Assembly (NCBI GenBank): GCA_002841625.1
Contig: PHAG01000008.1
Location: 124,001 to 188,000 of the forward strand
Origin: Firmicutes bacterium HGW-Firmicutes-1
Lineage (GTDB): Bacteria > Bacillota > Clostridia > Lachnospirales > Vallitaleaceae
Length of the DNA: 64,000 nucleotides
Direction of reading: 5' to 3'
This document shows positions 34,014-44,298 of the stretch, piece by piece. The notes under the pieces were generated by a model, which was not told the origin of the DNA, made no database searches, and worked only from the letters and a program-made list of their open reading frames with translations. The translations under genes and the position numbers were made by a program. Positions within the stretch are counted from its first letter, which is position 1. Every line of letters starts with the position of its first letter.

Positions 34014-34517
34014 ATGGAGGCAAGGTCAAGTATTTCAAAGATATTGGTGGTAGTTTTGATTATATCCATGCTGCTTATGGCAACAAGTTGTGGTAAAATC
34101 AAAGACAAAATTGGGGAAAAATTTACAGAAAAGGTTACTGAAAAAGTTCTTGGTGAGGATGTTGAGATTAATGGAGATGGATTTAAAGTCAATGGTGAGG
34201 ATGGAAGTTTTGAAACTGGAGAGGACCTTGATTGGCCAGAGGATGTAATGGGGGACTTACCTGAGTTCAAAGGTAACATTACAACCTTATGGAAAGATGA
34301 AAAGAGCTGCTCAATTGTATTTGCTGATGGTGATGAAGACGATGTAAAAGATTACGCTGAAGAGTTAGAAGATATCGACTTTGAAGATGGTATAGAAACA
34401 GATCAAGATGACATCTTCATGTTTTCGGGAACGAGAGAAAGTGAAGGAGATACGATTACGATTACATATTCGGGTACAGATGATACAGTAACAATATTTT
34501 ATAATAAAGAACAATAG
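34014..34517 (+). CDS. Acidic lipoprotein
   Basis: A 167-residue lipoprotein. Signal helix at 8-24, lipobox MATSC (Cys26). The mature part is strongly acidic (VKDYAEELEDIDFEDGIETD) and beta-rich at the end (GDTITITYSGTDDTVTIFYN). GGAGG precedes ATG 34014. No enzymatic motif. Stand-alone gene with a terminator shared with the convergent secreted protein. Confidence 0.8.
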   Translation: MEARSSISKILVVVLIISMLLMATSCGKIKDKIGEKFTEKVTEKVLGEDVEINGDGFKVNGEDGSFETGEDLDWPEDVMGDLPEFKGNITTLWKDEKSCSIVFADGDEDDVKDYAEELEDIDFEDGIETDQDDIFMFSGTRESEGDTITITYSGTDDTVTIFYNKEQ

Positions 34518-34553
34518 AATATGAACAAAAGCAATGAACAAGAACGATAAAAC

Positions 34554-34597
34554 AAAAGGATCTGGCAAACTAGCCGGATCCTTTTGATGTTTTTTAT
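34554..34597. terminator. Bidirectional terminator
   Basis: AAAAGGATC-T-GGC and GCC-G-GATCCTTTT form a strong stem followed by GATGTTTTTTAT, between convergent genes. Confidence 0.88.
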
Positions 34598-34617
34598 ATT
34601 GTATTTAATTTTTAGAA

Positions 34618-35904
34618 TTATTTAAGAGTAAAGGTATACTCGTTTGGTCCATCACTAAAATCGGGATAGCCAGTAATGCAAATGTAGTAAGGTGCTGGAA
34701 CGTTTTCGGGATCATCATTTGTAAATGTTCCAGATACAGTACCTTGGTGTGTTTGAGCAGAATCAATGTGATATCCTTCTTTATCATATAAAGTAATTTC
34801 GGTAGTAAACTTTGCGTTTAAAGTATAGCTTAAGCTTGATGTAGTAGAATCGGAAATATAGTACCAATCACTATTATCTGGACCACCAAGATCATCTGCA
34901 CCACCTAAGGTGCCAGTGATACTAGTGTTCACCTTTGCTGCTGTTGCCTTTTCGTATTCATCGTTAAGTTCAATATCTTGTGGGTAGGCTTTAAAAGAAG
35001 TATCAATTTTATAGCTAGCAGCACCTGAATGACTACGAAGTTCAAGGAAATAAGTACCGGGTTTAACAGCGATTGAAAAGGTATAATTATCTTCATAAGG
35101 CATATCATCAGAATAAATTGTATGATTTTCTTTAGATACCAAATAAATTGATAATTGTGCTTCATTTGCACCAGCTACAGTATAAGTGAAAACTCCACTT
35201 TGCGTAAAATCGAGTTTAAAATAATCATCTAAATCTTGTTCGGATTGAATGGTTTCACCAACAACACCTTTCATTTTGCCACCATTAACAGGCAATGGAT
35301 TAGCTGTTTTTATTGTATCGTTTCCTTCTGATTCAACAGAGTATCCGTCCTTAGCAACTTCTACATAACCATCCGTAGCGATGGTAATTGTTTTTGATGG
35401 ATTATCATAATCTACCTTGATGCCAAGTAATGGACCAACTGCTCTAAGTGGTAGATAAGAACGACCATCGACGATAATTGGATAAACAATATCTCCAGCA
35501 GCATTTCTTGGAAAAGTAATAGATCCATTTAATTCAATAGCCATGTCTTTTACTTCTACAGCTTTTTTGTTTACACCAGTTTGGGTTTTGGTATCTGCAC
35601 CGTAAATAGGTGTTATTTTTGTCTTAGTATCAATCATAATCGTTCTAGTTGGGTTATCATAGGTTACTGTTATGCCAAGCAGATTTCCCAATGCTTTTAA
35701 AGGCAAGTAAGATACACCATCAATAACCATAGGATAAGCTGTTGTACCAGCTGTTGCTTCTGCTGAAACGAGCTTTCCGTTAAGCTGGATGTGAAAATGT
35801 TTTGCTTCAACCGCTGTTTTATTTGTAGCGTCCGCAGCATTTACTACGAATGAGCTCAAGATGAGCACCATAACTAAAAAGATAATTCCAATACGTTTTT
35901 TCAT
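34618..35904 (-). CDS. Secreted protein with two copper-amine-oxidase-N/stalk domains and PPC-like repeats
   Basis: A 428-residue secreted protein with a Sec signal (1-23, cut near VNA-AD). Two stalk domains follow at about 30-100 and 115-180, each with the GxSYLPLxAxxxLLGxxVxYDNPxxTI pattern (DGVSYLPLKALGNLLGITV; DGRSYLPLRAVGPLLGIKV). Two beta domains of pre-peptidase C-terminal type follow (about 195-310 and 315-428), containing DDYFKLDFTQSGVFTYTV and SDWYYISDSTTSSLSY. Such proteins are wall- or spore-associated and non-catalytic; the amine oxidase name is historical. AGGAGG precedes ATG 35904. Confidence 0.88.
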   Translation of the reverse strand: MKKRIGIIFLVMVLILSSFVVNAADATNKTAVEAKHFHIQLNGKLVSAEATAGTTAYPMVIDGVSYLPLKALGNLLGITVTYDNPTRTIMIDTKTKITPIYGADTKTQTGVNKKAVEVKDMAIELNGSITFPRNAAGDIVYPIIVDGRSYLPLRAVGPLLGIKVDYDNPSKTITIATDGYVEVAKDGYSVESEGNDTIKTANPLPVNGGKMKGVVGETIQSEQDLDDYFKLDFTQSGVFTYTVAGANEAQLSIYLVSKENHTIYSDDMPYEDNYTFSIAVKPGTYFLELRSHSGAASYKIDTSFKAYPQDIELNDEYEKATAAKVNTSITGTLGGADDLGGPDNSDWYYISDSTTSSLSYTLNAKFTTEITLYDKEGYHIDSAQTHQGTVSGTFTNDDPENVPAPYYICITGYPDFSDGPNEYTFTLK

Positions 35905-36054
35905 TTAAATATCCTCCTGTAAAATAGTTTAGAAACACGACCCTGAATGCTATACAATATTGTTTTCATGATGAGCTAGCATTCTATTACTATATATTAC
36001 CACTCGAAAATGAAACATACAAGTATATTTTGTAAAGTTGTAGTAATATTAGCC

Positions 36055-36091
36055 TTTAAAAAGAGCAGTACTGGAAGATAATCCAATACTG
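36055..36091 (-). terminator. Terminator of gdhA
   Basis: On the minus strand CAGTATTGG and CCAGTACTG pair around an 8-nt loop, followed by CTCTTTTT. Confidence 0.85.
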
Positions 36092-36127
36092 CCCCAATGC
36101 TTTGATCGAAAGTAAAGTGTTTAAATC

Positions 36128-37603
<1,476 letters not shown>

Positions 37604-37772
37604 AAGAGCTATGAAGATAAGTTTTTGACATAATCCTAGAAAAAAATGAATAAAATAAATCACAATATTGCAAATACAAATTAAATCTTTCATTTTTTCC
37701 TTAACAATATTATAATAAATATATTATATTAAATGAAAGCACTTAAAAAACATTAATGGAGGGGTTTATATT

Positions 37773-38621
37773 ATGTTTAAGATTGTAAAAAAACAAGTTT
37801 TGAACTCAAACGTAAAGCTGATGGAAATTGATGCGCCCTATGTTGCTAAAAAAGCAGAGCCTGGACAATTCATAATCCTGAGAGTAAATGAATTTGGCGA
37901 GCGTATGCCATTAACCATTGCTGATTACGATAGAGTTAAGGGTACGATAACGATTATTTTTCAAGAGGTTGGTCAAACAACAAAGCTACTAGGTGCATTA
38001 GAAGAAGGCGAATACATATTAGATTTTGTTGGGCCATTAGGAACAGCATCACATTTTAACAATATTAAAAAAGTTGCAGTTGTTGGCGGTGGTCTGGGTA
38101 CGGCAATTGCATATCCACAAGCTAAAAAGCTACATGCACTTGGTGCTGAGGTAGATTCAATCATAGGATTTAGAAATGAAGAATTCATTTTACTTGAAGA
38201 TGAAATGAAGGCAGTAAGTAATCGATTATTTATCACAACAGATGATGGATCTAATGGAAACAAAGGATTTGTTACAGATACGTTAAAAGCATTAATAGAA
38301 GAAGGAAATCAATATGATCTTGTGATAGCAATTGGACCGTTAATTATGATGAAGTTTGTAAGCAAACTAACTAAGGAACATGGTATCCCGACAATCGTGA
38401 GTATGAATCCGGTTATGATTGATGGAACAGGAATGTGTGGAGGTTGTCGTGTAACTGTAGGCGGACTTACTAAATTTGCTTGTGTTGATGGGCCTGATTT
38501 TGACGGTCATGAAGTAGATTTTGATGAAGCTATTCGAAGGCAACAAATGTATAAATCAGAGGAAAAAGACTCAGAGCATCATTGTAAGATGGAAACGATG
38601 GGAGGAAACAACAATGCCTAA
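37773..38621 (+). CDS. nfnA: NfnA: NADH-binding subunit of NADH-dependent ferredoxin:NADP+ oxidoreductase
   Basis: A 282-residue flavoprotein of the sulfide dehydrogenase/PyrK-like family. An FAD domain at 1-95 has RMPLTIADYD, an NAD domain has VVGGGLGTAIAYPQAKKL, and a C-terminal 2Fe-2S segment has GTGMCGGCRVTVGG with a later CVDGPDFDG. With NfnB it couples NADH and reduced ferredoxin to NADPH by electron bifurcation. GGAGGGG precedes ATG 37773. It overlaps nfnB by 8 bp. Confidence 0.92.
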   Translation: MFKIVKKQVLNSNVKLMEIDAPYVAKKAEPGQFIILRVNEFGERMPLTIADYDRVKGTITIIFQEVGQTTKLLGALEEGEYILDFVGPLGTASHFNNIKKVAVVGGGLGTAIAYPQAKKLHALGAEVDSIIGFRNEEFILLEDEMKAVSNRLFITTDDGSNGNKGFVTDTLKALIEEGNQYDLVIAIGPLIMMKFVSKLTKEHGIPTIVSMNPVMIDGTGMCGGCRVTVGGLTKFACVDGPDFDGHEVDFDEAIRRQQMYKSEEKDSEHHCKMETMGGNNNA

Positions 38622-40005
38622 TATGTCTATCAAGAAAGTTGAAATGCCGGAACAAGACCCAAATGTTAGAAATAAAAATTATCTTGAAGTATCATTAGGA
38701 TATACTGAGGAGATGGCTATTGAGGAAGCGACAAGATGTCTTAATTGTAAGACAAAGCCATGTGTTGCAGGTTGTCCTGTAAATGTTCAAATTCCAGAAT
38801 TTATTAGTCTAATTGCTGAAGGAAAATTTGAAGATGCGTATCTTAAAATAAAAGAAACAAATTCATTGCCAGCTGTATGTGGAAGAGTTTGTCCTCAAGA
38901 ATCTCAATGTGAAGAACTTTGCGTACGAACTAAAAAAGGGGATTCTGTCGGTATTGGTAGGCTTGAAAGATTTGCTGCTGATTGGTATATGCATAATTGT
39001 TCTGAAACGATAGAGTTAGCCAAGCCTTTAAATAGAAAGGTAGCTGTGATTGGATCAGGACCTGCATCGTTAACCTGTGCCGGAGATTTAGCTAAACTAG
39101 GTTATGAAGTTACTGTTTTTGAAGCCTTTCATGTTCCTGGTGGTGTTTTGATGTATGGTATTCCAGAATTTAGGCTTCCTAAAAAATTAGTTCAAAGAGA
39201 AATTGACACAATCAAACAATTAGGTGTTGAGATTAAAACAAACATGGTTATTGGCAAGTCATTGTCAATTGAAGATTTGAAGGAAGAAGGATATGAAGCT
39301 GTATTTATTGGTTCAGGCGCTGGACTTCCAAGCTTTATGAATATTCCTGGAGAGAATTATAATGGTGTATACTCAGCAAATGAATTCTTAACTAGGATTA
39401 ATTTAATGAAGGCATATGAATTTCCGAAATATAGTACACCTGTGAAGGTCGGTAAAAGCGTAGCAGTAGTTGGTGGCGGTAATGTGGCTATGGATGCTGC
39501 TAGATGTGCCAAAAGACTGGGTGCTGAAAATGTTTATATCGTTTACCGCCGTTCTGAAAATGAAATGCCTGCTAGATTGGAAGAAGTACATCATGCCAAA
39601 GAGGAAGGAATCATATTTAAACTATTAACAAATCCAACACGTATACTAGGCACTGACGATGGTTGGGTATGTGGTATGGAATGTGTTCAGATGGAGCTTA
39701 GTGAACCTGATGAATCAGGAAGAAGAAGACCTGTTGTAATTAAGGGTTCAGAGCATACAATTGATATTGAAACAGCTATTATTGCAATTGGACAGAGTCC
39801 TAACCCACTTATCAAAGCTACAACAGAAGGGTTGGAAACTCAAAAATGGGGCGGAATAATTGCTGATGAGGAGACTGGATCAACGAGCTTGGCAGGAGTT
39901 TATGCTGGAGGAGACGCTGTAACAGGTGCTGCTACTGTAATACTAGCAATGGGTGCAGGAAAAAAAGCTGCAACTGCTATAGATTTATATTTAAAAAACA
40001 TGTAA
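38614..40005 (+). CDS. nfnB: NfnB: NADPH-binding subunit (GltD-like)
   Basis: A 463-residue flavoprotein. Start ATG 38614 has GGAGG eight bases upstream inside nfnA; the frame continues upstream without a site. Two 4Fe-4S motifs at the N-terminus are RCLNCKTKPCVAGCP and CGRVCPQESQCEELC. Dinucleotide folds are GSGPASLTCAGDLAKLG and VVGGGNVAMDAARCAKRLG, and the FAD-binding C-terminus has GVYAGGDAVTGAATV. GltD-type proteins look alike, but the overlap with nfnA and absence of gltB support NfnB. Confidence 0.92.
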   Translation: MPNMSIKKVEMPEQDPNVRNKNYLEVSLGYTEEMAIEEATRCLNCKTKPCVAGCPVNVQIPEFISLIAEGKFEDAYLKIKETNSLPAVCGRVCPQESQCEELCVRTKKGDSVGIGRLERFAADWYMHNCSETIELAKPLNRKVAVIGSGPASLTCAGDLAKLGYEVTVFEAFHVPGGVLMYGIPEFRLPKKLVQREIDTIKQLGVEIKTNMVIGKSLSIEDLKEEGYEAVFIGSGAGLPSFMNIPGENYNGVYSANEFLTRINLMKAYEFPKYSTPVKVGKSVAVVGGGNVAMDAARCAKRLGAENVYIVYRRSENEMPARLEEVHHAKEEGIIFKLLTNPTRILGTDDGWVCGMECVQMELSEPDESGRRRPVVIKGSEHTIDIETAIIAIGQSPNPLIKATTEGLETQKWGGIIADEETGSTSLAGVYAGGDAVTGAATVILAMGAGKKAATAIDLYLKNM

Positions 40006-40010
40006 TAGTA

Positions 40011-40039
40011 TTGACAAGCCTTGCAGACTTTGATATATA
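40011..40039 (+). promoter_or_regulatory. Promoter of the TMEM165-type transporter gene
   Basis: TTGACA, a 17-bp spacer and TATATA, immediately downstream of nfnB. Confidence 0.7.
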
Positions 40040-40074
40040 TTACCTACGACAATTAGACCCATTAGGAGGAAAGT

Positions 40075-41217
40075 ATGTTAGGCGAATATATTAAAGCGTT
40101 ATTTCTGATTTTTTTTGCTGAAATGGGAGATAAGACTCAAATTTTAGCTATGATGTTTGCAACACGCTTTAAGGTTTCTAAGGTAATGTTAGGGATCCTA
40201 ATTGGTTCCTTTTTAAATCATGGGATAGCAGTAGCCTTTGGTAAATATATAGGTGGAAGAATTCCTGCGCATTTGCTTCAAATGATAGCGGGTATAGCCT
40301 TCATTATGTTTGCGATTTGGACCTTAAGTGAAGATGGTGAAGAAGAGGATGATAAAACAGCGTCTAATAAGAAAAAAGGTGGAGCTGTAATTACTGTTGC
40401 CTCAGCATTTTTTATTGGAGAGCTAGGCGATAAAACTCAACTTACTGCAATTACATTATCAGTAGATGCTGTGTTTCCTTTCGTTGTATTACTAGGAACA
40501 GTGAGTGGCATGCTTGTAACGAGTGGTATAGGAATTTATATTGGAAGCAAACTTGGCGATAGAATTCCAGATATACTAATCAAGATAATATCTGGAACCG
40601 TGTTTATGGTTTTTGGAATACAAAAGCTTTATTCAGCTACACCTGTACAATATATTAATCCAATTACTGTAAGTATCTTTGCCCTAGTTGTTCTCGTGAC
40701 GGTTACATTACTTATTCGCACTATCCTTTTGGCTCGTAAATTAGGGAAGGTATCTCCGTATAAAAGAGCAGCGGGATTGCTGCATGACTATGTTGAAAAG
40801 GTGAAAAATACTGTAGATGATATATGTCTTGGACCGGATTATTGTGGACATTGCGAAAAAGGTGCTTGTGCAATTGGATACATCAGAGAGTTGACCAAAG
40901 ACATCATTAAAATTCCGATAGATCATAGTGAAGAGAACCTACGTCAGGAAGTGAGGTATTACAAGAATAAATTTGATGTTTATAAGCTTACATATGTATT
41001 GGCAGTTACGTTGAATTATTTAGATGTAAGTATGGATGATAGGAAAGAGAGAAGAGTAAATGAAATTAGAAATGTTTTGGAAATGATGCTATTTGATACG
41101 ATATTGCCTTGGAATGATGATTTGGATGATTATTTGGAAAGGGCTGAGGTAGTTAATAAGGAAGTTAAAATGTTGGTGATAAGGCATTTGGATGGTGTTA
41201 AAGGGGGCCGCTTGTAA
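40075..41217 (+). CDS. TMEM165/GDT1 (UPF0016) cation transporter with a Cys-containing C-terminal extension
   Basis: A 380-residue protein. The first 190 residues are the GDT1 fold with its two signature motifs, EMGDKTQ (E16-Q22) and ELGDKTQ (E116-Q122), which form the Mn2+/Ca2+ site. A further helix at about 196-220 leads to a soluble tail of about 160 residues absent from ordinary members. The tail holds C251, C257, C260 and C265 (CX5CX2CX4C) followed by charged helices. The family exports or imports Mn2+; the tail may sense metal or bind a cluster. AGGAGG precedes ATG 40075. The terminator stem begins in the last codons. Confidence 0.85.
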   Translation: MLGEYIKALFLIFFAEMGDKTQILAMMFATRFKVSKVMLGILIGSFLNHGIAVAFGKYIGGRIPAHLLQMIAGIAFIMFAIWTLSEDGEEEDDKTASNKKKGGAVITVASAFFIGELGDKTQLTAITLSVDAVFPFVVLLGTVSGMLVTSGIGIYIGSKLGDRIPDILIKIISGTVFMVFGIQKLYSATPVQYINPITVSIFALVVLVTVTLLIRTILLARKLGKVSPYKRAAGLLHDYVEKVKNTVDDICLGPDYCGHCEKGACAIGYIRELTKDIIKIPIDHSEENLRQEVRYYKNKFDVYKLTYVLAVTLNYLDVSMDDRKERRVNEIRNVLEMMLFDTILPWNDDLDDYLERAEVVNKEVKMLVIRHLDGVKGGRL

Positions 41218-41234
41218 ATAGAAGTGGCCTTTTT
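41206..41234 (+). terminator. Terminator overlapping the stop codon of the TMEM165-type gene
   Basis: GGCCGCTT and AAGTGGCC pair around an 8-nt loop containing the TAA stop, followed by eight T. Confidence 0.85.
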
Positions 41235-41237
41235 TTT

Positions 41238-41414
41238 GCTGTGAAAGTTCTGCATAAACAATTGGAAAAGCGGCAGATAGGTAACGAGTGCTTTAACCCG
41301 GCGTAGCCGATTTTCTTTTTTTGCTGTGATTTGCTGTGAAAGTTCTGCATAAACAATTGGAAAAGCGGCAGATAGGTAATGAGTGCTTTAACTCGGCGTA
41401 GCCGATTTTCTTGT
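41238..41414 (+). repeat. Interspersed hairpin repeat family, tandem copies (locus 3)
   Basis: Two near-identical units (41238-41322 and 41333-41412), each GCTGTGAAAGTTCTGCATAA then ACAATTGGAAAAGCGGCAG through GGCGTAGCCGATTTTCTT. They differ from each other at only a few bases, so the duplication is recent. They directly follow the terminator of the TMEM165-type gene. Confidence 0.92.
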
Positions 41415-41524
41415 GACAGAGAGTGAGGGATAAAGTTTATATTATATGAGAAAGTCTGTATAAAATGCCAACTATTACAAATAATATGGTTGTAATACAT
41501 TAATTTAATTATGGAGGAATGAAG

Positions 41525-41713
41525 ATGGATCAAAAGAAAGATAGAAATAATTCAAACGTTAATAAGGATAATAAAGGGGGGGATAAGGTTAATCCAACTA
41601 CAGATACGTATACAACCAAACCTAAGGTAAGAGATACTGAATACAGCAGAGAAATTTCAGAAATTCCTGATGAGTATAATTATGATAAGGATGATGAAAA
41701 TTCTGATTTTTAA
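41525..41713 (+). CDS. Small hydrophilic protein upstream of ku
   Basis: A 62-residue protein. ATG 41525 has GGAGG at seven bases; ATG 41519 is too close to it. It is Lys/Asp/Asn-rich throughout (KKDRNNSNVNKDNKGGDK) with an acidic end (YNYDKDDENSDF) and no hydrophobic core, so it is probably disordered. The gap to ku is 13 bp, so they are co-transcribed. Composition resembles minor small spore proteins, consistent with the sspH gene at the end of the cluster; function unknown. Confidence 0.65.
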   Translation: MDQKKDRNNSNVNKDNKGGDKVNPTTDTYTTKPKVRDTEYSREISEIPDEYNYDKDDENSDF

Positions 41714-41726
41714 GCAGGTGATTTAA

Positions 41727-42578
41727 ATGCAAACCATGTTTAAAGGGTCTATTAGCTTTGGATTGGTAAACATACCCATAAAAATGTTCGCCGCAACCGA
41801 AGATAAAGATGTTCGATTTAAATATCTTCATAAGACTTGCAATAGTCCGATCAAATATCACAAAAAATGTCCGACTTGTAATCAAGAAATTCAGCAAGAG
41901 GATATTGTAAAAGGATTTGAATATGAACCTGGTAGATTTGTTATTTTAACGGATGAAGATTTTGATGCTGTACAATCTGAGGTCCAGGGTAGAGTGATTG
42001 ATATATTGGATTTTGTAAGTCTTTCAGAAATAGATCCGATATTTTTTGATAAGTCTTATTATCTTGCACCTCAGGAAATTGGAGCAGGAGCAAAAGCCTA
42101 TAACTTATTACAGAAGGCTATGTTAGAGTCGGGTAAAATAGCGATTGCCAAAATCACTATTAGAAATAAGCAAACGCTAGCAGCTCTTCGGGTATATGAT
42201 AAGGTTCTTGTACTAGAAACTATTTTTTACCCAGATGAGGTGAGAGATACGAAATTAGTACCTGGGTTGCCAGAAAACATGGAAGCAGACCCTAAAGAAC
42301 TTGAAATAGCACAAAAATTAATTGACCATTTGACGCAAGGCTTCGATCCTAATAAATACAAGGATGATTATAGAGAGGCGTTGAAAGCACTAATTGAAAA
42401 GAAAATACAAGGGAAGGAGGTTAAAATGGCCCCTGATTTACCTGAAAAGAATGTCATTGATTTAATGGAAGCACTGCAAGCGAGTTTAAAGGAAAGTAAA
42501 AACAAAACTATCAAAGCTACTAGGAAAAAGGGGGATCAAAAAACAAGTGTTGAGGATAAATTAAAAAAAACAAGGTGA
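41727..42578 (+). CDS. ku: Ku protein, DNA end-binding (NHEJ)
   Basis: A 283-residue bacterial Ku. The core begins FKGSISFGLVNIPIKMF, the DNA-ring segment follows, and a zinc-ribbon-like CNSPIKYHKKCPTCNQE (C38, C48, C51) is typical of longer Ku in spore formers. The C-terminus is Lys-rich (KATRKKGDQK), the usual ligase- and DNA-stimulating tail. It binds broken DNA ends and recruits the ligase encoded 4 bp downstream. Confidence 0.95.
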   Translation: MQTMFKGSISFGLVNIPIKMFAATEDKDVRFKYLHKTCNSPIKYHKKCPTCNQEIQQEDIVKGFEYEPGRFVILTDEDFDAVQSEVQGRVIDILDFVSLSEIDPIFFDKSYYLAPQEIGAGAKAYNLLQKAMLESGKIAIAKITIRNKQTLAALRVYDKVLVLETIFYPDEVRDTKLVPGLPENMEADPKELEIAQKLIDHLTQGFDPNKYKDDYREALKALIEKKIQGKEVKMAPDLPEKNVIDLMEALQASLKESKNKTIKATRKKGDQKTSVEDKLKKTR

Positions 42579-42582
42579 ATAT

Positions 42583-43527
42583 ATGGAAATCATAAAACCA
42601 ATGGAACCCATTTTGTCTAAAATTATTCCTCAATGTGATGAATGGATTCATCAAATTAAATGGGATGGTATAAGAGGCTTAAGCTATATTAACAACAATT
42701 CAATTGTAGTGCTTACTAAGAAAGGTAATGAACGTACAGCATTTTACCCCGAATTGCAAGAGGTTATTCAGCTGCTTCAAGGAAAAGAAGCCATCTTAGA
42801 TGGAGAAATGGTCGTTTTTGATAATCAAGGACGACCATCTTTTGCAAATATACTAATGAGAGAACGCATAAGAACCTTTGAACGATTAAATCAATATTTA
42901 GTAAAATATCCAGTTAAGTATATAGTATTTGATATTTTGTATTTAGATGGGAAAGATTTACGAAAAAAATCATTGATTCAGAGGAAAAAAATATTAAATG
43001 ATAAAATGAGTAAAAGTCCTAACATATCAATAACGGATGATTTTGATGATGGACATGCTTTGTATAAGTTGATGAAGGATCAAAACTTAGAAGGAATTGT
43101 ATCGAAGAAAAAAAACAGCGTCTATATAGAAGGTAAGAGCCACAATGAGTGGTTAAAGATCAAAGCGCTTAAAAAAATATTAGTAATTGTAGGTGGTATT
43201 CAGCTTAAGAACGATTATCCTAGTTCCTTAATGATAGGAGTTTATAGGGATGCTCAATTAGAATACATTGGGAATGTTTCCTCTGGGTTGAAGTCTTCAG
43301 ATTATCAACTGTTACAATCATATAAAGAAGAGCTTGGTTCCACGGTAAGTCCGTTCGTTAATTATCAAAAGTCTGACAAAGGACATTTTTGGATAAGGGC
43401 TACAATTACATGCTGGGTACAATTTATGGAATGGACTTCAACAGGTGGATTAAGGCATCCGACGCTCATTGGCTTTAGTAGCTTAGATGTACTAGAAGCA
43501 AATGGCAAGGAATATATATTAGACTAG
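42583..43527 (+). CDS. ligD: ATP-dependent DNA ligase, stand-alone LigD ligase domain
   Basis: A 314-residue ATP-dependent ligase. Adenylation motif KWDGIRG (catalytic K26), LDGEMVVFD, FDILYLDGKDL, EGIVSKKKNSVY and WLKIK are motifs I-V, and the OB domain follows (VGGIQLKNDYPSSLMIGVY). It has no polymerase or nuclease domain, unlike full LigD, so those activities, if any, come from elsewhere. Directly behind ku. Confidence 0.93.
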   Translation: MEIIKPMEPILSKIIPQCDEWIHQIKWDGIRGLSYINNNSIVVLTKKGNERTAFYPELQEVIQLLQGKEAILDGEMVVFDNQGRPSFANILMRERIRTFERLNQYLVKYPVKYIVFDILYLDGKDLRKKSLIQRKKILNDKMSKSPNISITDDFDDGHALYKLMKDQNLEGIVSKKKNSVYIEGKSHNEWLKIKALKKILVIVGGIQLKNDYPSSLMIGVYRDAQLEYIGNVSSGLKSSDYQLLQSYKEELGSTVSPFVNYQKSDKGHFWIRATITCWVQFMEWTSTGGLRHPTLIGFSSLDVLEANGKEYILD

Positions 43528-43554
43528 TACATTATTTGATTATAGGAGGATGCA

Positions 43555-43740
43555 ATGGATATTGAAAATGTGCAACGTATTATGGAGTCAAACGGAGTAA
43601 TAGAGGTTGATTATATGGGCCAATCTATTTGGATTCAAGGCTATAATAAGGATGAGCAGACAGTTGAAATAGGATTGATTGGTAGCAAGGAGAGTAAGGT
43701 TGTAAATGCCAATGAATTAAATGAGGTAGATGGTGGATGA
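43555..43740 (+). CDS. sspH: H-type small acid-soluble spore protein
   Basis: A 61-residue protein with the SspH layout: an N-terminal helix (IENVQRIMESNGVIEV), then YMGQSIWIQGYNKDEQTVEIG and a C-terminal SKESKVVNANELNEV. GGAGG precedes ATG 43555. SspH-family proteins are forespore-made minor spore components. Its place at the end of the ku-ligD run suggests that repair and spore genes are co-expressed, so breaks can be joined during germination. Confidence 0.85.
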   Translation: MDIENVQRIMESNGVIEVDYMGQSIWIQGYNKDEQTVEIGLIGSKESKVVNANELNEVDGG

Positions 43741-43748
43741 ATGTTTTG

Positions 43749-43772
43749 GGCGTAGAATGTTACGCCTTTTTT
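43749..43772 (+). terminator. Terminator of the ku-ligD-sspH cluster
   Basis: GGCGTA and TACGCC pair around a 6-nt loop, followed by six T. Confidence 0.88.
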
Positions 43773-43779
43773 GTTTGGT

Positions 43780-43832
43780 GGGAAAGTTCTGCATATGCAA
43801 TTGGAAAAGCGGTGCGTAGCCGATTTTCTTGC
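43780..43832 (+). repeat. Interspersed hairpin repeat family, short copy (locus 4)
   Basis: GGGAAAGTTCTGCATATGCA leads into ATTGGAAAAGCGG, directly joined to TGCGTAGCCGATTTTCTTGC. The roughly 30-bp variable middle of the longer copies is missing, leaving a compact hairpin. It follows the cluster terminator. The remaining sequence to 44028 shows nothing else I can identify. Confidence 0.88.
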
Positions 43833-44028
43833 TTTAAATAAAATTTTCATGTAATATTAACACGAACTTGAGAGAAATAATACATGAAATTTCAGTGTTT
43901 AATAACGAGTTTCAGCTTGTTGGGAAATTTAACATAATCAATTGAAAAGGTAACAAATAATGACTAGATATGCGCTCGAATGGACTGTTTTACTAACATA
44001 TTTTGTCATGGTAAAGTATGGGTGAAAC

Positions 44029-44057
44029 TTGACAATCTACATAAGATAGCATATAAT
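44029..44057 (+). promoter_or_regulatory. Consensus sigma-A promoter upstream of the MCP gene
   Basis: TTGACA, a 17-bp spacer and TATAAT, a perfect consensus. It leaves an untranslated leader of about 235 bases before ATG 44299 in which I see no known riboswitch. Confidence 0.85.
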
Positions 44058-44298
44058 AACAAAGTGTAAAGATATAATTAGGGAGAATAATAGGCTTAAG
44101 TTAGAAATGATTGGTCTATTTTTATTTTGATGTTTAAGCTTTTCGCTAATATAGTTTAATCATGAAAATAAGGTTGTATAAAGCGAGTTCTTGTTATAAT
44201 GTAATTGGCGGAATATATCGATACAATACTATGAGAAAAAATATGTTCGGCTAAAACTTTTTAGATGATTTTTACTATAAAAACGGGGTGGTGGAATA

